Positions 18,266-28,662 of a DNA stretch of 64,000 nucleotides are shown here, one piece after another. Under the pieces are notes generated by a model that had not been told where the DNA came from, made no database searches, and saw only the letters and a list, made by a program, of their open reading frames with translations. This DNA comes from Phytobacter palmae. Its GTDB lineage: Bacteria > Pseudomonadota > Gammaproteobacteria > Enterobacterales > Enterobacteriaceae. Position numbers and translations under genes: made by a program. Where the stretch lies: NCBI GenBank assembly GCA_900112785.1, contig FONB01000002.1, positions 310,001-374,000 of the forward strand, given 5' to 3'. Position 1 is the stretch's first letter. Every line of letters begins with the position of its first letter.

Positions 18266-18948
18266 GCTTCCTCCCGCAGTTCGCCGTTCACCAGGCGTAA
18301 GCGTCTGTCGCAACGCGCTGCAAGTTGCGGATCGTGCGTGACCAGAATCAGCGTGGTGCCATATTGCTGATTCATCGAGAAGAGCAGATCGGCAATTTTA
18401 TCGCCAGTCTGCCTGTCGAGGTTGCCGGTGGGCTCGTCGGCAAACAGTAGCGCCGGGCGGCCATTAAACGCACGGGCCAGCGCCACACGCTGTTGCTCGC
18501 CGCCGGAAAGCTGCGCCGGAAGGTGATCGAGACGTTTGCCCAGCCCTAACTCCTCCAGCAGCCCTTTGGCGCTGGCACGACTCTGCGCGCTATTCTCGCC
18601 ACGCAGTAACGCCGGAAGCTCGACGTTTTCCAGCGCATTTAGCGTAGGGATGAGCATAAAAGATTGAAAAACAAAACCAACATGATCTGCCCGTAGCTTT
18701 GCCCGCGCCTCTTCGTCCATCGCGTGAAGCGGCTGACCCAGCAGGTTTACTTCACCACTACTGCCATCATCAAGCCCGGCAAGAATCGCCAGCAATGTCG
18801 ACTTACCTGAACCGGATTCACCAATCAGGGCAATGGTCTGCGCCCGTTTGACAACAAGCTCAACTCCGGTGAGGATGGAAAGTTCCTGCTCCCCCTGACC
18901 GACGGACTTCTTAAGATGATGAACTTCAACAATGTTTTCCGCTGGCAT
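18262..18948 (-). CDS. ybbA: YbbA, ABC ATPase of the LolD/MacB type
   Basis: A 228-aa ATPase with Walker [10 protein letters not shown], signature LSGGEQQR and Walker [13 protein letters not shown], followed by the H-loop THD. It serves YbbP. It is divergent from tesA with the two coding regions overlapping by 33 bp at their 5' ends, so each promoter must lie inside the other gene, as in E. coli. Confidence 0.95.
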   Translation of the reverse strand: MPAENIVEVHHLKKSVGQGEQELSILTGVELVVKRAQTIALIGESGSGKSTLLAILAGLDDGSSGEVNLLGQPLHAMDEEARAKLRADHVGFVFQSFMLIPTLNALENVELPALLRGENSAQSRASAKGLLEELGLGKRLDHLPAQLSGGEQQRVALARAFNGRPALLFADEPTGNLDRQTGDKIADLLFSMNQQYGTTLILVTHDPQLAARCDRRLRLVNGELREEA

Positions 18949-19542
18949 TTGGCCTTCCTGTTTCTGCTTCTGTTTAGCCTGCGTGCCGCCGCGGCGGACA
19001 CGTTACTGGTTCTGGGAGACAGCCTGAGCGCGGGCTATCGCATGGCGGCCAATACCGCCTGGCCTGCGTTGCTCAACGAGAAGTGGCAACAAAAACCGCC
19101 TGTCATCAACGCCAGTATTAGTGGCGATACCTCGCAACAGGGGCTGGCACGCTTACCTGCGTTGCTCAAAGAACATCAGCCTCGCTGGGTACTGGTGGAG
19201 CTGGGAGGTAATGATGGTCTGCGCGGCTTTGCGCCCCAACAAACAGAACAAACGCTGCGCACTATTTTGCAGACGGTAAAAGCCGCAAACGCCAGGCCCT
19301 TGCTGATGCAAATACGGCTGCCCGCCAACTATGGACGCCGTTATACTGAGTCATTCAGCGCCATTTACCCTAAGCTCGCCAAAGAGTTTGATATTCCTCT
19401 GTTGCCATTTTTTATGGAAGAGGTCTATCTCAAACCCCAGTGGATGCAGGATGACGGGATTCACCCGAACCGTGACGCTCAGCCTTTTATTGCCGACTGG
19501 ATGGCGACCCGGTTGGCTCCTTTAGTTAATCACGACTCCTGA
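18916..19542 (+). CDS. tesA: Acyl-CoA thioesterase I / lysophospholipase L1
   Basis: A 208-aa periplasmic SGNH hydrolase with thioesterase, protease I and lysophospholipase activity in E. coli. The signal peptide is cleaved after AAA near residue 26. The GDSLSAGY block holds the nucleophile Ser, block III is GGNDGLRG, and the DGIHPN block gives catalytic Asp and His. The first codon may be 18916 or the next Met at 18919. Confidence 0.96.
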   Translation: MMNFNNVFRWHLAFLFLLLFSLRAAAADTLLVLGDSLSAGYRMAANTAWPALLNEKWQQKPPVINASISGDTSQQGLARLPALLKEHQPRWVLVELGGNDGLRGFAPQQTEQTLRTILQTVKAANARPLLMQIRLPANYGRRYTESFSAIYPKLAKEFDIPLLPFFMEEVYLKPQWMQDDGIHPNRDAQPFIADWMATRLAPLVNHDS

Positions 19543-19570
19543 TTTATCAGGGACGCTTTCAGGTAAAGTT

Positions 19571-20341
19571 ATGCAAAAAACGATCTTAATAACAGGATGT
19601 TCCAGCGGTATTGGTCTGGAAAGCGCCCATGAACTCAAGCGTCAGGGCTTTCGCGTTCTGGCTGCCTGCCGAAAAAGCGACGATGTCGCGCGCATGAATC
19701 AGGCTGGCTTTACCGGCATATTGCTGGATCTCGACGTCCCCGAAAGCGTAGAACGCGCCGCTGACGAGGTCATTGCCCTGACGGAAAACCGTTTGTATGG
19801 CATTTTTAATAATGCGGGCTTTGGCCTGTATGGGCCACTGTCCACCATCAGCCGCGAGCAGATGGAACAGCAGTTTTCCGCCAATTTTTTTGGCGCACAT
19901 CAGCTTACCATGCGCCTGCTGCCCGCCATGATCCCGCACGGCGAAGGCCGCATTGTGATGACCTCCTCGGTAATGGGGCTGATTTCAACCCCTGGTCGTG
20001 GCGCTTATGCAGCCAGTAAGTACGCCCTGGAAGCCTGGTCCGATGCGCTGCGTATGGAACTGCGTCACAGCGGCATCAAGGTCAGCCTGATTGAGCCGGG
20101 TCCTATCCGCACCCGTTTTACCGAGAACGTCAACCAGACACAAAATGACAAACCGGTTGAAAATCCCGGTATCGCCGCACGTTTTACCCTTGGCCCGGAG
20201 GCGGTAGTTGCCAAAGTGCGCCATGCTTTTGAAAGCCCGACCCCCAAACTGCGCTATCCGGTCACGGTCGTCACCTGGGTGGTAAGCCTGTTGAAACGCA
20301 TACTGCCGGGACGAGCAATGGATAAAATTTTACACGGGTGA
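19571..20341 (+). CDS. ybbO: Short-chain dehydrogenase YbbO
   Basis: A 256-aa SDR oxidoreductase. The cofactor motif TGCSSGIG lies at residues 8-15, NNAGFG at about 82-87, catalytic Ser in TSSVMG and YAASK near 150. E. coli YbbO reduces a range of aldehydes with NADPH. The start chosen (MQKTILITG) has AGGTAA-like spacing upstream; E. coli annotation sometimes adds about 13 residues. It follows tesA by 28 bp. Confidence 0.93.
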   Translation: MQKTILITGCSSGIGLESAHELKRQGFRVLAACRKSDDVARMNQAGFTGILLDLDVPESVERAADEVIALTENRLYGIFNNAGFGLYGPLSTISREQMEQQFSANFFGAHQLTMRLLPAMIPHGEGRIVMTSSVMGLISTPGRGAYAASKYALEAWSDALRMELRHSGIKVSLIEPGPIRTRFTENVNQTQNDKPVENPGIAARFTLGPEAVVAKVRHAFESPTPKLRYPVTVVTWVVSLLKRILPGRAMDKILHG

Positions 20342-20399
20342 GTTGAAGGCACGGCGCCTGTCCCCATGTATGAATAAACACTTAAACAGAGAATGACTC

Positions 20400-21254
20400 A
20401 TGTCTGTACAGAACATCGTCAACATTAACGAAGCAAATCTTCACCCGACGCTTGAACAGTCAATGACCACGCCGGTGCTGTTCTATTTCTGGTCAGAGCG
20501 TAGCCAACATTGCCAGCAGTTGACCCCGGTGCTGGAAAGCCTGGCGGCGCAGTATAACGGGCAGTTTATTCTGGCGAAGGTGGACTGCGATGCTGAGCAG
20601 ATGCTTGCGTCGCAGTTTGGTTTACGCGCGATCCCAACGGTTTACCTCTTCCAGAACGGCCAGCCGGTCGATGGTTTCCAGGGACCTCAGCCGGAAGAGG
20701 CCATCCGCGCCCTGCTGGATAAAGTCCTGCCGCGTGAAGAAGAGTTAAAAGCGCAGCAGGCAATGCAGCTGATGGAAGAAGGTAAACATGCCGAAGCGTT
20801 ACCACTGTTGAAAGAAGCCTGGCAGTTATCGAAGCAGAACAGTGAAATCGGCCTGCTGCTGGCAGAAACACAAATTGCGCTCAACCGCTCTGATGATGCC
20901 GAAGCCGTACTCAAGACCATTCCACTACAGGATCAGGACACCCGCTATCAAGGGCTGGTGGCACAAATCGAGCTGCTGAAAAAAGCCGCCGATACGCCGG
21001 AGATTCAGCTTCTTTTGGCGCAGGTCGAGAAAAACCCGGCGGATGCCCAACTGGCAACGCAGCTGGCGCTGCAACTGCATCAGGTTGGTCGCAATGAGGA
21101 GGCGCTGGAACTGCTGTTCGGCCACCTGCGTAAAGATTTAGGCGCAGCGGACGGCGAGGCGCGCAAAATGTTGCAGGAAATTCTTGCCGCTCTGGGTACC
21201 GGCGATGCACTGGCTTCTAAATACCGTCGCCAGCTCTATTCCCTGCTGTACTAG
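20400..21254 (+). CDS. cnoX: Chaperedoxin CnoX
   Basis: A 284-aa protein: N-terminal thioredoxin fold (about residues 1-110) in which the usual CxxC is SQHC (S35-C38 region), followed by a TPR-containing domain to the end (ending RRQLYSLLY). In E. coli CnoX holds unfolding proteins after bleach oxidation and hands them to GroEL and DnaK; the C-terminal tail contacts GroEL. The SxxC active site, lacking thiol-disulfide reductase activity, is retained here. The E. coli neighbour pair fetAB is absent. Confidence 0.95.
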   Translation: MSVQNIVNINEANLHPTLEQSMTTPVLFYFWSERSQHCQQLTPVLESLAAQYNGQFILAKVDCDAEQMLASQFGLRAIPTVYLFQNGQPVDGFQGPQPEEAIRALLDKVLPREEELKAQQAMQLMEEGKHAEALPLLKEAWQLSKQNSEIGLLLAETQIALNRSDDAEAVLKTIPLQDQDTRYQGLVAQIELLKKAADTPEIQLLLAQVEKNPADAQLATQLALQLHQVGRNEEALELLFGHLRKDLGAADGEARKMLQEILAALGTGDALASKYRRQLYSLLY

Positions 21255-21265
21255 TCCCGCCCGCT

Positions 21266-21301
21266 AAATTTGGGGGTCGCCCTGTTAAGATCCCCAAATT
21301 T
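21266..21301. terminator. Perfect 10-bp hairpin between cnoX and qmcA
   Basis: Arms AAATTTGGGG / CCCCAAATTT separated by 16 nt, beginning 11 nt after the cnoX stop. There is no following T-run; it may stop cnoX transcripts or protect their 3' end. Confidence 0.45.
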
Positions 21302-21339
21302 GGTTAGAATGACATCAAATTAAACAGGAGGTTTATTTG

Positions 21340-22257
21340 ATGCTCATCGTCATCCCCGTTCTTATCTTCGTCGCGCTGGTCATTGTAGGCGCGGGTGTCA
21401 AAATCGTTCCGCAAGGATATCAGTGGACGGTAGAACGCTTCGGTCGTTATACCCGCTCGCTCCAGCCGGGTCTGAGCCTGGTCGTACCGTTTATGGACCG
21501 TATTGGTCGTAAGATCAATATGATGGAGCAAGTACTCGATATCCCTTCCCAGGAAGTCATTTCCAAAGATAATGCCAACGTCACCATCGATGCGGTGTGC
21601 TTTATTCAGGTTATCGACGCCCCGAAAGCCGCCTATGAGGTGAGTAATCTGGAACTGGCGATCATTAACCTCACCATGACCAACATCCGTACCGTGCTCG
21701 GCTCAATGGAGCTCGACGAAATGCTCTCTCAGCGAGACAGCATCAACACTCGCCTGCTGCATATTGTGGACGAAGCCACCAATCCGTGGGGCATTAAGGT
21801 CACCCGTATCGAAATTCGCGATGTTCGCCCACCGGCAGAGTTGGTCTCCTCCATGAACGCCCAGATGAAAGCCGAACGTACCAAACGCGCTTACATCCTG
21901 GAAGCCGAAGGGATTCGCCAGGCAGAAATTGTCAAAGCGGAAGGTGAAAAGCAGGCAAAAATCCTCAAAGCCGAAGGTGAACGCCAGTCGGCATTCCTTG
22001 AAGCTGAGGCTCGTGAACGTTCGGCGGAAGCGGAAGCGCGCGCGACCAAAATGGTCTCAGAGGCGATTGCTGCGGGTGATGTGCAGGCGATTAATTACTT
22101 TGTGGCACAAAAATACACCGAAGCGCTGCAACAAATTGGCTCGGCTAATAACAGTAAAGTAGTGATGATGCCGCTGGATGCCAGCAGCCTGATGGGCTCA
22201 ATTGCCGGGATCGCAGAACTGGTAAAAGAGAGTACCAGTGAACGGAAAAAACCATGA
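21340..22257 (+). CDS. qmcA: Membrane quality-control SPFH protein QmcA
   Basis: A 305-aa stomatin/prohibitin-like protein. One N-terminal membrane anchor ([18 protein letters not shown]) is followed by the SPFH domain (to about 190) and a long Ala/Glu-rich coiled coil (about 190-245). E. coli QmcA works with HflKC around FtsH. The start at 21340 has AGGAGG at optimal distance; a TTG one codon earlier is less likely. It overlaps ybbJ by 4 bp. Confidence 0.95.
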   Translation: MLIVIPVLIFVALVIVGAGVKIVPQGYQWTVERFGRYTRSLQPGLSLVVPFMDRIGRKINMMEQVLDIPSQEVISKDNANVTIDAVCFIQVIDAPKAAYEVSNLELAIINLTMTNIRTVLGSMELDEMLSQRDSINTRLLHIVDEATNPWGIKVTRIEIRDVRPPAELVSSMNAQMKAERTKRAYILEAEGIRQAEIVKAEGEKQAKILKAEGERQSAFLEAEARERSAEAEARATKMVSEAIAAGDVQAINYFVAQKYTEALQQIGSANNSKVVMMPLDASSLMGSIAGIAELVKESTSERKKP

Positions 22258-22712
22258 TAGCCCTGCTCTTTGAACATGCCTATATCTTCTGGTTAACTCT
22301 TGGCGGCCTGCTTCTGGCGGCTGAGATGCTCGGCGGCAACGGCTATTTGCTGTGGAGCGGCGTGGCGGCGGTAGTCACCGGCCTGCTGGTCTGGCTGGTT
22401 CCGTTCGGCTGGGAATTACAGGGGGTGATCTTCGCGGTACTTACGCTTATCGCCGCCTGGCTGTGGTGGTTGTGGCTTTCCAGACGGGTACGCGAGCAGA
22501 AACCGGCGGATGCGTCGCTTAATCAACGTGGGCAGCAACTGGTTGGTCGTCGTTTTATCCTGGATAATGCGCTGGTCAATGGGCGCGGCCATATGCGGGT
22601 GGGAGATAGCTCCTGGCCGGTGAGTGCCGGGTCAGATTTACCGGCAGGAAGTAAAGTGGAAGTGATTGCCGTCGAAGGCATTACGCTGCACATCAAAGCT
22701 ACGGTCGAATAA
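22254..22712 (+). CDS. ybbJ: NfeD-like membrane protein YbbJ
   Basis: A 152-aa inner-membrane protein: three hydrophobic segments in residues 5-80, then a C-terminal OB-fold NfeD domain (about 95-150). NfeD proteins typically pair with an SPFH protein, here QmcA, to which it is translationally coupled by ATGA overlap. Confidence 0.93.
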   Translation: MIALLFEHAYIFWLTLGGLLLAAEMLGGNGYLLWSGVAAVVTGLLVWLVPFGWELQGVIFAVLTLIAAWLWWLWLSRRVREQKPADASLNQRGQQLVGRRFILDNALVNGRGHMRVGDSSWPVSAGSDLPAGSKVEVIAVEGITLHIKATVE

Positions 22713-22734
22713 TCGTCATAATACGCAAGGAACG

Positions 22735-24891
22735 ATGGTGAAAAAAAGCCACCTCACGCTGGGCCTGTGCCTCTCATTTGCCGCCAGCAGCGCTGCGCTG
22801 GCGTCTATGGATATGGATTCTTGTGCCTGGGCGAGCCCGGGTTGTTTTCTGGTCAGCCCGCCGGTTCTTGGCGTGGCAAACGACACCCGCGACAACCTGC
22901 TACGACTGCTGGATGAGCAAAAAGGCTTTTCATCCCTGCGCCAGCCTGTCCCGACGGATATCACCCGCAGCCGGGATTTCTATTTCGGCATGCATATGCT
23001 GGATTACGATCCCCCGGTGGATGACGACACGGATACGGCATCCGGCACGGACCCTCTTAGTCAGCAAATCGCCACCCTGGGCCTTGATGCCGAGGCCATC
23101 GCGCATCTGACGGCGCTACAGGACGAAAACGAAAACCGCTTTGTGTCGCTCAACAGCGATACCCTGTCAGATTTTTTTGCCGCATTGCTGGCTGATACAA
23201 CACTCACTCCCGAACAACGCCAGACGCTGGCGAAAACGCGCCTGCTTGTCGATGGCAGCAGCAATGCCCAGGATGCGCTCAACAAGCTCACCGTACCGGA
23301 TGGCTCCGCCGCCGCGTTCCGAGACTATTTACAGGCCGCCAATCAGTTTTATGCCGGGAATTACGCCGCCGCCGGACAAGGGTTTACCGCCCTTAGCACG
23401 AACCCGCAGTCGTGGATCGCTGAAACCGCCAGCTACATGCTGATGCGTAATGCGCTCAACGCCAGCAGTGAGAATGCCAACGGCGAATACGGTGATTTCG
23501 ACGTCACCAAAGTGGATAAAACCCAGGCGCAACAGGCGCGGGACAGCGCGCAGAACTACCTCAAAAAATGGCCGCAGGGCAAATACGCCGACTCGACGCA
23601 GGGGTTGCTGCGCCGTATCAACTGGTATTTGCAGGACTGGAACACCCTGGCAACGCTCTATGAACAGATCCTGCCGCAGGCTGCCGACAGCGATGCGCTG
23701 AGCGCCCTGATTAACGAAAGCGACAACAAGCTGCTCAGTAAGGACCTCACCTGGGGAGACGGCTATTTTCTGAGTGCGCCCGATGCATCGCTGCTGACTT
23801 TTATCCAGACGCTAAGGCTAATGCGCGATAACCAGTGCGAGAATCACGAGCATTGTGTCGATCAGGCGTATCTCGACGGCCTCAAAGCCGATTTCGAGAA
23901 AAACAAGCGTGCAGACCTGTGGAACTATTTGCGCCTGATGCTGGCTTACAACAAACAAGATTACGCTACGGTGGTAAAAGACATCACCCCGGCACAGAGC
24001 CTGCCCGAGCATAATATCCTCGCGTTTAGCGAACAGGCGCTGTATGGCGATGCGCTGATGGGCCAGAAGCAATGGGCTGCCGCACGCGATCACTGGCTGC
24101 ATCTGCTGGATCTCAGCAAAGATGCAGAACAGCAACAACTGATCCAGGCAAAACTGGCAGCCACGCTGGTCGACAGCGATGCGCTGGAGAAGATTTTCGC
24201 CCCGGACAGCCGGATAACGAATCTGCGCTACCGCTCACTGGTGCTGAAAACCAAAGCCTCGCCTGAACTGTTACGTCAGCAGGCGAGTAAGGGGCCAAAT
24301 AATGAAGAACGCACTATTGCCCTGCATACCTTGCTGACGCAGGATCTGGCGCAAGGCCGCTATGCTGACTGGTTGCAGGATAAATCGCTGCTCACGGCCA
24401 TCACCGCCGCCATTCCCGGTGAAGCATTTGATGATGTGGATGTCAGCGTCTTTAAATGGACAGGTACAGACCCGGAAAAAACCTATGTTTGCGCATCCCT
24501 GGACGAGACCGTTGGTGTACTGAGTAAAAATCCGCAGGATGGACACGCCCTCAACTGCCTGGGCGAATTTTTCCGCACCACACAAACCGAAGTCAGCCTG
24601 GCGAAAGACCGTGGCGGCAACGATGCGCTTGATATCGCCACTCGTCAGGACGATTTTTCCGGGAAACCACACCGTCTGGCATGGTACCAGCAGGTCATTA
24701 ACGATGCGAAAACAGAACCGGAAGATAAAAGCTATGCCCTTTACCGCGCGGTGATGTGCTATTCGCCATCAGGCTACAATGATTGCGGTGGCGAAGATGT
24801 TGATAAAGCCGTGCGTAAAGCCTGGTTCCAGCAACTCAAGCGCGATTATCCGGGAAGCGTATGGGCGAAAAGCCTCAAGTATTACTGGTAA
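22735..24891 (+). CDS. Exported 718-aa protein of unknown function
   Basis: I do not recognise a named family. The start at 22735 (AAGGA upstream) gives a signal peptide (LTLGLCLSFAASSAALA, cleavage after ALA). The mature protein begins with a Cys-containing MDMDSCAWASPGCFLVSPP and then is largely helical, with TPR-like stretches (for example around AAFRDYLQAANQFYAGNYAAAGQGF and residues 380-460). Cys pairs such as NQCENHEHC and CYSPSGYNDC suggest disulfides. It probably acts in the periplasm or outer membrane. Its 3' end overlaps the next gene by 31 bp, indicating one operon with the DUF3142 protein. Confidence 0.8.
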   Translation: MVKKSHLTLGLCLSFAASSAALASMDMDSCAWASPGCFLVSPPVLGVANDTRDNLLRLLDEQKGFSSLRQPVPTDITRSRDFYFGMHMLDYDPPVDDDTDTASGTDPLSQQIATLGLDAEAIAHLTALQDENENRFVSLNSDTLSDFFAALLADTTLTPEQRQTLAKTRLLVDGSSNAQDALNKLTVPDGSAAAFRDYLQAANQFYAGNYAAAGQGFTALSTNPQSWIAETASYMLMRNALNASSENANGEYGDFDVTKVDKTQAQQARDSAQNYLKKWPQGKYADSTQGLLRRINWYLQDWNTLATLYEQILPQAADSDALSALINESDNKLLSKDLTWGDGYFLSAPDASLLTFIQTLRLMRDNQCENHEHCVDQAYLDGLKADFEKNKRADLWNYLRLMLAYNKQDYATVVKDITPAQSLPEHNILAFSEQALYGDALMGQKQWAAARDHWLHLLDLSKDAEQQQLIQAKLAATLVDSDALEKIFAPDSRITNLRYRSLVLKTKASPELLRQQASKGPNNEERTIALHTLLTQDLAQGRYADWLQDKSLLTAITAAIPGEAFDDVDVSVFKWTGTDPEKTYVCASLDETVGVLSKNPQDGHALNCLGEFFRTTQTEVSLAKDRGGNDALDIATRQDDFSGKPHRLAWYQQVINDAKTEPEDKSYALYRAVMCYSPSGYNDCGGEDVDKAVRKAWFQQLKRDYPGSVWAKSLKYYW

Positions 24892-25562
24892 TCGCCTTCA
24901 TCAGTTCCTTGTTTATGTCTGTGGCGAATGCCGCAGACGGGCAAGATTTTTGGTTATGGTCGGGTGTTAAAACCGGTGACGCGCTGCGTGACGCCCGCAC
25001 CGTCTATCTGCACCAGGGCGATGTTATTACCCTTTCAGGTACTGCCGTATTTGAACGTAAGGGATTACCGGTTAGCCGCCTGACGTTTCCCCGTATCTGG
25101 CTGACGGTGCGCCTGACGACACTCGATGTTTCTGATGAGATGCTGGCACGCCTGAACCGTCTGTTGCTGCGCTGGCAGGCCGCCGGCAATAACGTGGCGG
25201 GCCTGCAGATTGATTTTGATGCCGCTACGCACCGCCTTGAACATTACGCGCAGTTTCTGCATCGGTTACGGGAAATCCTCTCGCCGCAGTTCGCTCTGGG
25301 CGTCACGGGCCTGCTGGACTGGGCGAAAACCGGTAGTGTGAAAACGCTCAACGCCCTTCCGGTGGATGAACTGGTGGTACAAAGTTATCAGGGCCGCAAT
25401 ACCGTAGAGGATTACACTGCTTACCTTCCGGCGCTGGCCGGATTACGCATTCCGTTTAAAGTAGGACGCGTGCAAAACGGCGTCTGGGATCCGCATGAGG
25501 AACAGCGCCTTGCCGCCTCGCCATGGTATCGCGGCACGGTGATCTTTATGCTTAACCCTTAG
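24861..25562 (+). CDS. DUF3142 exported protein
   Basis: A 233-aa protein with signal peptide ([18 protein letters not shown], cleavage after ANA) and a DUF3142 domain. The region [24 protein letters not shown] resembles a strand-acid-helix element of TIM-barrel glycosidases (possible catalytic Asp), suggesting a carbohydrate-related role; this is inference. It starts inside the previous gene (31-bp overlap) and its end overlaps the convergent cueR by 11 bp. Confidence 0.75.
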   Translation: MGEKPQVLLVIAFISSLFMSVANAADGQDFWLWSGVKTGDALRDARTVYLHQGDVITLSGTAVFERKGLPVSRLTFPRIWLTVRLTTLDVSDEMLARLNRLLLRWQAAGNNVAGLQIDFDAATHRLEHYAQFLHRLREILSPQFALGVTGLLDWAKTGSVKTLNALPVDELVVQSYQGRNTVEDYTAYLPALAGLRIPFKVGRVQNGVWDPHEEQRLAASPWYRGTVIFMLNP

Positions 25563-25968
25563 CGTGTGCCCGGTGATGGCAGCAGCCGGAGAGATTATCA
25601 ATAATCGGGCAGTCGGCGCTGTCATCGCCAGGGCAGGCTTCCGCCAGCGACATAAGCTGCTTACGCATCGCTTCCAGCTCGACGATATGGCGCTCGATTT
25701 CGGCCACTTTTTGCAGTGTACGGGCTTTGACATCTGCGCTGTGACGGGCCGGATCGTTAAACAGATTCACCAGTTCGCCACACTCTTCGAGGTTAAATCC
25801 CACCTGCCGCGCCTGGCGTAGCAGCGTCAATTCATTGATGTGTTGCTGCGTGTAGCTGCGGTAGCCGTTTTCCCCCCGCAGCGGCGGCGTCACCAGCCCT
25901 TTATCTTCATAAAAGCGAATCGCTTTGCTGGTTAATCCGGTCTTTTTCGCCACAATGCTGATATTCAC
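25552..25968 (-). CDS. cueR: Copper-responsive MerR-family activator
   Basis: A 138-aa regulator. N-terminal winged helix ([20 protein letters not shown]), long dimerisation helix and the Cu(I) site Cys112 and Cys120 in [11 protein letters not shown], as in E. coli CueR; an extra CC-HH cluster is at the C-terminus (SGCCHHRAH). It binds the copA promoter at 25978-26008 and distorts the 19-bp spacer to activate. Here it is divergent from and adjacent to copA, without the ybaST genes found between them in E. coli. Confidence 0.97.
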   Translation of the reverse strand: MNISIVAKKTGLTSKAIRFYEDKGLVTPPLRGENGYRSYTQQHINELTLLRQARQVGFNLEECGELVNLFNDPARHSADVKARTLQKVAEIERHIVELEAMRKQLMSLAEACPGDDSADCPIIDNLSGCCHHRAHAKG

Positions 25969-25977
25969 ATTTCCCCC

Positions 25978-26008
25978 TTGACCTTCCCCTTGATGGAAGG
26001 TTTAACCT
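25978..26008 (+). promoter_or_regulatory. CueR-controlled copA promoter
   Basis: The -35 TTGACC (25978-25983) and -10 TAACCT (26003-26008) are 19 bp apart, the over-long spacer typical of MerR-type promoters. It carries the dyad ACCTTCC...GGAAGGT (25981-26001), the CueR box. Confidence 0.9.
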
Positions 26009-26076
26009 GTTACACAGTCAGTACACGTGATTAATCAGGTCAATGTTTATACGACCTATCATACAGGAAATTAATT

Positions 26077-28578
26077 ATGTCTCACATTACAGAGCTGGAG
26101 CTGGACGGGCTGTCCTGCGGTCACTGCGTTAAACGCGTTAAAGAGAGCCTGGAACAACGTGCTGACGTTGAGCAGGCAGAAGTCACCCTCACCCATGCAC
26201 AAATTACCGGCAGCGCCGATACCGCTGCGCTCATCGATACCATTAAACAAGCCGGGTACGGTGCGAGCGTTAGCCACCCAAAGGCTAAACCGCTGGCAGA
26301 GTCATCTACCCCGTCGGAAGCGCTGACAGCGGCCACCCCTGAGCTTCCGGCAACGGATGGCCTTGATGACAGCCAGCAGCTGTTAATCAATGGTATGAGT
26401 TGCGCCAGCTGTGTCTCCCGCGTACAGAAAGCCTTGCAGGCGGTTCCGGGGGTCACACAGGCACGGGTCAATCTGGCGGAGCGTACTGCGCTGGTGATGG
26501 GCAGCGCCTCCGCTCGTGATTTAGTCAGCGCCGTCGAAGGTGCAGGTTACGGCGCAGAAGCCATTGAAGACGACATTAAACGCCGCGAGCGCCAGCAGGA
26601 AACGGCTATTGCCACCATGAAACGTTTTCGCTGGCAGGCCATTGTCGCCTTGCTGGTCGGCGTGCCGGTAATGGTCTGGGGGATGATGGGTGACAACATG
26701 ATGGTCACCGATGCCAACCGCTCCCTGTGGCTGTTTATTGGCCTGTTGACGCTGGGCGTAATGATTGTCGCAGGCGGCCATTTTTATCGTAGCGCGTGGA
26801 AAAGCCTGACCAATGGCACGGCCACCATGGATACCCTGGTGGCGCTCGGTACCGGTGCTGCCTGGCTTTACTCAATGAGCGTCAACATCTGGCCACAGTG
26901 GTTCCCGATGGAAGCACGCCATCTCTATTACGAAGCCAGTGCGATGATCATCGGTCTGATTAACCTCGGCCATATGCTGGAAGCGCGGGCGCGCCAGCGA
27001 TCCTCGAAAGCGCTGGAGAAATTACTCGATCTGACGCCTCCCACCGCCCGTGTGGTGACCGACGAGGGCGAGAAAATCCTGCCACTCGCCGAGGTTCACC
27101 CCGGCATGACGCTGCGCTTAACCACCGGCGATCGGGTGCCAGTCGATGGAGAAATCAGCCAGGGAGATGCATGGTTTGATGAAGCCATGCTCACGGGCGA
27201 ACCGATTCCCCAGGAAAAAAGCACTGGCGATGCCGTGCACGCCGGAACGGTGGTACAGGACGGAAGCGTACTGTTTACCGCCAGCGCGGTGGGCAGCCAG
27301 ACAACGCTGTCGCGTATTATTCGCATGGTGCGTCAGGCACAAAGCAGTAAACCGGAAATCGGCCAACTGGCGGATAAAATTTCGGCGGTGTTTGTTCCCG
27401 TCGTGGTGGCGATTGCCCTGCTGAGCGGCGCTATCTGGTATTTCTTCGGTCCGGCGCCGCAAATCGTCTATACGCTGGTGATCACCACCACGGTTCTGAT
27501 TATCGCCTGCCCCTGTGCATTAGGGCTGGCAACGCCGATGTCGATTATCTCGGGCGTAGGTCGCGCGGCGGAATTTGGCGTACTGGTGCGGGATGCCGAC
27601 GCACTGCAACGGGCAAGCTCCCTCGACACGCTGGTGTTTGATAAAACCGGCACCCTGACCCGCGGTAAACCGCAGGTGGTGGCCATCAAAACGGCGAATG
27701 GCTTTACCGAACGTCAGGCGCTGCGCTTTGCCGCCGCGCTGGAACAAGGCTCCAGCCACCCGCTGGCGCATGCCATCCTCGAAAAAGCGGGCGATGAAGG
27801 GCTGCCGACCGTGCAGAACTTCCGCACGTTGCGCGGTCTTGGCGTGAGCGGCGAAGCAGAAGGCTGCAACTTACTGCTTGGCAATCAGGCGCTGCTGTTA
27901 CAACAGCAGGTCACTGTACGCGAACTGGAAGACGAGATGGCATCACAGGCCGCACAAGGGGCGACCCCCGTTCTTCTGGCGGTTGATGGAAAAGTTGCCG
28001 CGCTGCTCGCCATTCGCGATCCGCTGCGGGAAGATAGCGTCAGCGCTCTTCAGCGCCTGCATCGTGCCGGGTATCGTCTGGTGATGCTGACCGGGGATAA
28101 CCCCACAACGGCTAAAGCCATTGCAAAAGAAGCCGGGATTGATGAGGTGATTGCCGGGGTTTTACCGGATGGTAAAGCTGACGCTATTGCCAAATTACAG
28201 CGTGAAGGTCGCCGGGTGGCGATGATCGGTGACGGTATTAACGATGCCCCGGCGCTCGCCCGGGCGGATGTGGGTATCGCCATGGGCGGCGGGAGTGATG
28301 TCGCGATTGAAACCGCCGCCATCACCCTGATGCGCCACAGCCTGACGGGCGTTGCGGACGCGCTGGCTATCTCGAAGGCGACACTGCGCAACATGAAGCA
28401 AAACTTGCTTGGCGCGTTTGTCTATAACTCACTTGGCATTCCCATTGCAGCCGGGATCTTATGGCCTCTGACGGGCACTCTGCTTAACCCGGTTGTGGCG
28501 GGTGCCGCCATGGCGCTCTCTTCTATTACCGTGGTGAGCAATGCAAACCGCCTGCTGCGCTTTACGCCAAAAGAGTAA
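26077..28578 (+). CDS. copA: Cu(I)-exporting P1B-type ATPase
   Basis: An 833-aa inner-membrane pump exporting Cu(I) to the periplasm. Two N-terminal metal-binding domains have CGHC (Cys14, Cys17) and CASC near residues 110-113. Eight membrane segments include the CPC motif (IIACPCALG). Actuator motif is MLTGEP, phosphorylation motif DKTGTLT, and ATP-binding GDGINDAPA. It is driven by the CueR promoter. A conserved slippery heptamer in codons 68-69 allows a short chaperone product (see next entry). Confidence 0.98.
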   Translation: MSHITELELDGLSCGHCVKRVKESLEQRADVEQAEVTLTHAQITGSADTAALIDTIKQAGYGASVSHPKAKPLAESSTPSEALTAATPELPATDGLDDSQQLLINGMSCASCVSRVQKALQAVPGVTQARVNLAERTALVMGSASARDLVSAVEGAGYGAEAIEDDIKRRERQQETAIATMKRFRWQAIVALLVGVPVMVWGMMGDNMMVTDANRSLWLFIGLLTLGVMIVAGGHFYRSAWKSLTNGTATMDTLVALGTGAAWLYSMSVNIWPQWFPMEARHLYYEASAMIIGLINLGHMLEARARQRSSKALEKLLDLTPPTARVVTDEGEKILPLAEVHPGMTLRLTTGDRVPVDGEISQGDAWFDEAMLTGEPIPQEKSTGDAVHAGTVVQDGSVLFTASAVGSQTTLSRIIRMVRQAQSSKPEIGQLADKISAVFVPVVVAIALLSGAIWYFFGPAPQIVYTLVITTTVLIIACPCALGLATPMSIISGVGRAAEFGVLVRDADALQRASSLDTLVFDKTGTLTRGKPQVVAIKTANGFTERQALRFAAALEQGSSHPLAHAILEKAGDEGLPTVQNFRTLRGLGVSGEAEGCNLLLGNQALLLQQQVTVRELEDEMASQAAQGATPVLLAVDGKVAALLAIRDPLREDSVSALQRLHRAGYRLVMLTGDNPTTAKAIAKEAGIDEVIAGVLPDGKADAIAKLQREGRRVAMIGDGINDAPALARADVGIAMGGGSDVAIETAAITLMRHSLTGVADALAISKATLRNMKQNLLGAFVYNSLGIPIAAGILWPLTGTLLNPVVAGAAMALSSITVVSNANRLLRFTPKE
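26277..26288 (+). other. Programmed -1 frameshift site in copA, making CopA(Z)
   Basis: CCCAAAG at 26277-26283 reads CCA AAG in frame. A -1 slip gives CCC AAA GGC then TAA at 26286-26288, yielding a 70-residue product with the first metal-binding domain only. E. coli copA uses the same site to make the copper chaperone CopA(Z); both heptamer and -1 stop are kept here. Confidence 0.85.
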
Positions 28579-28662
28579 CCGCTGCCGCCCCGCCATCCGG
28601 CGGGGCAATTGCACCTTTCTCCCCTACGCGCTAGCATGACGTTTTCATTTCAGGAAGCGCGT

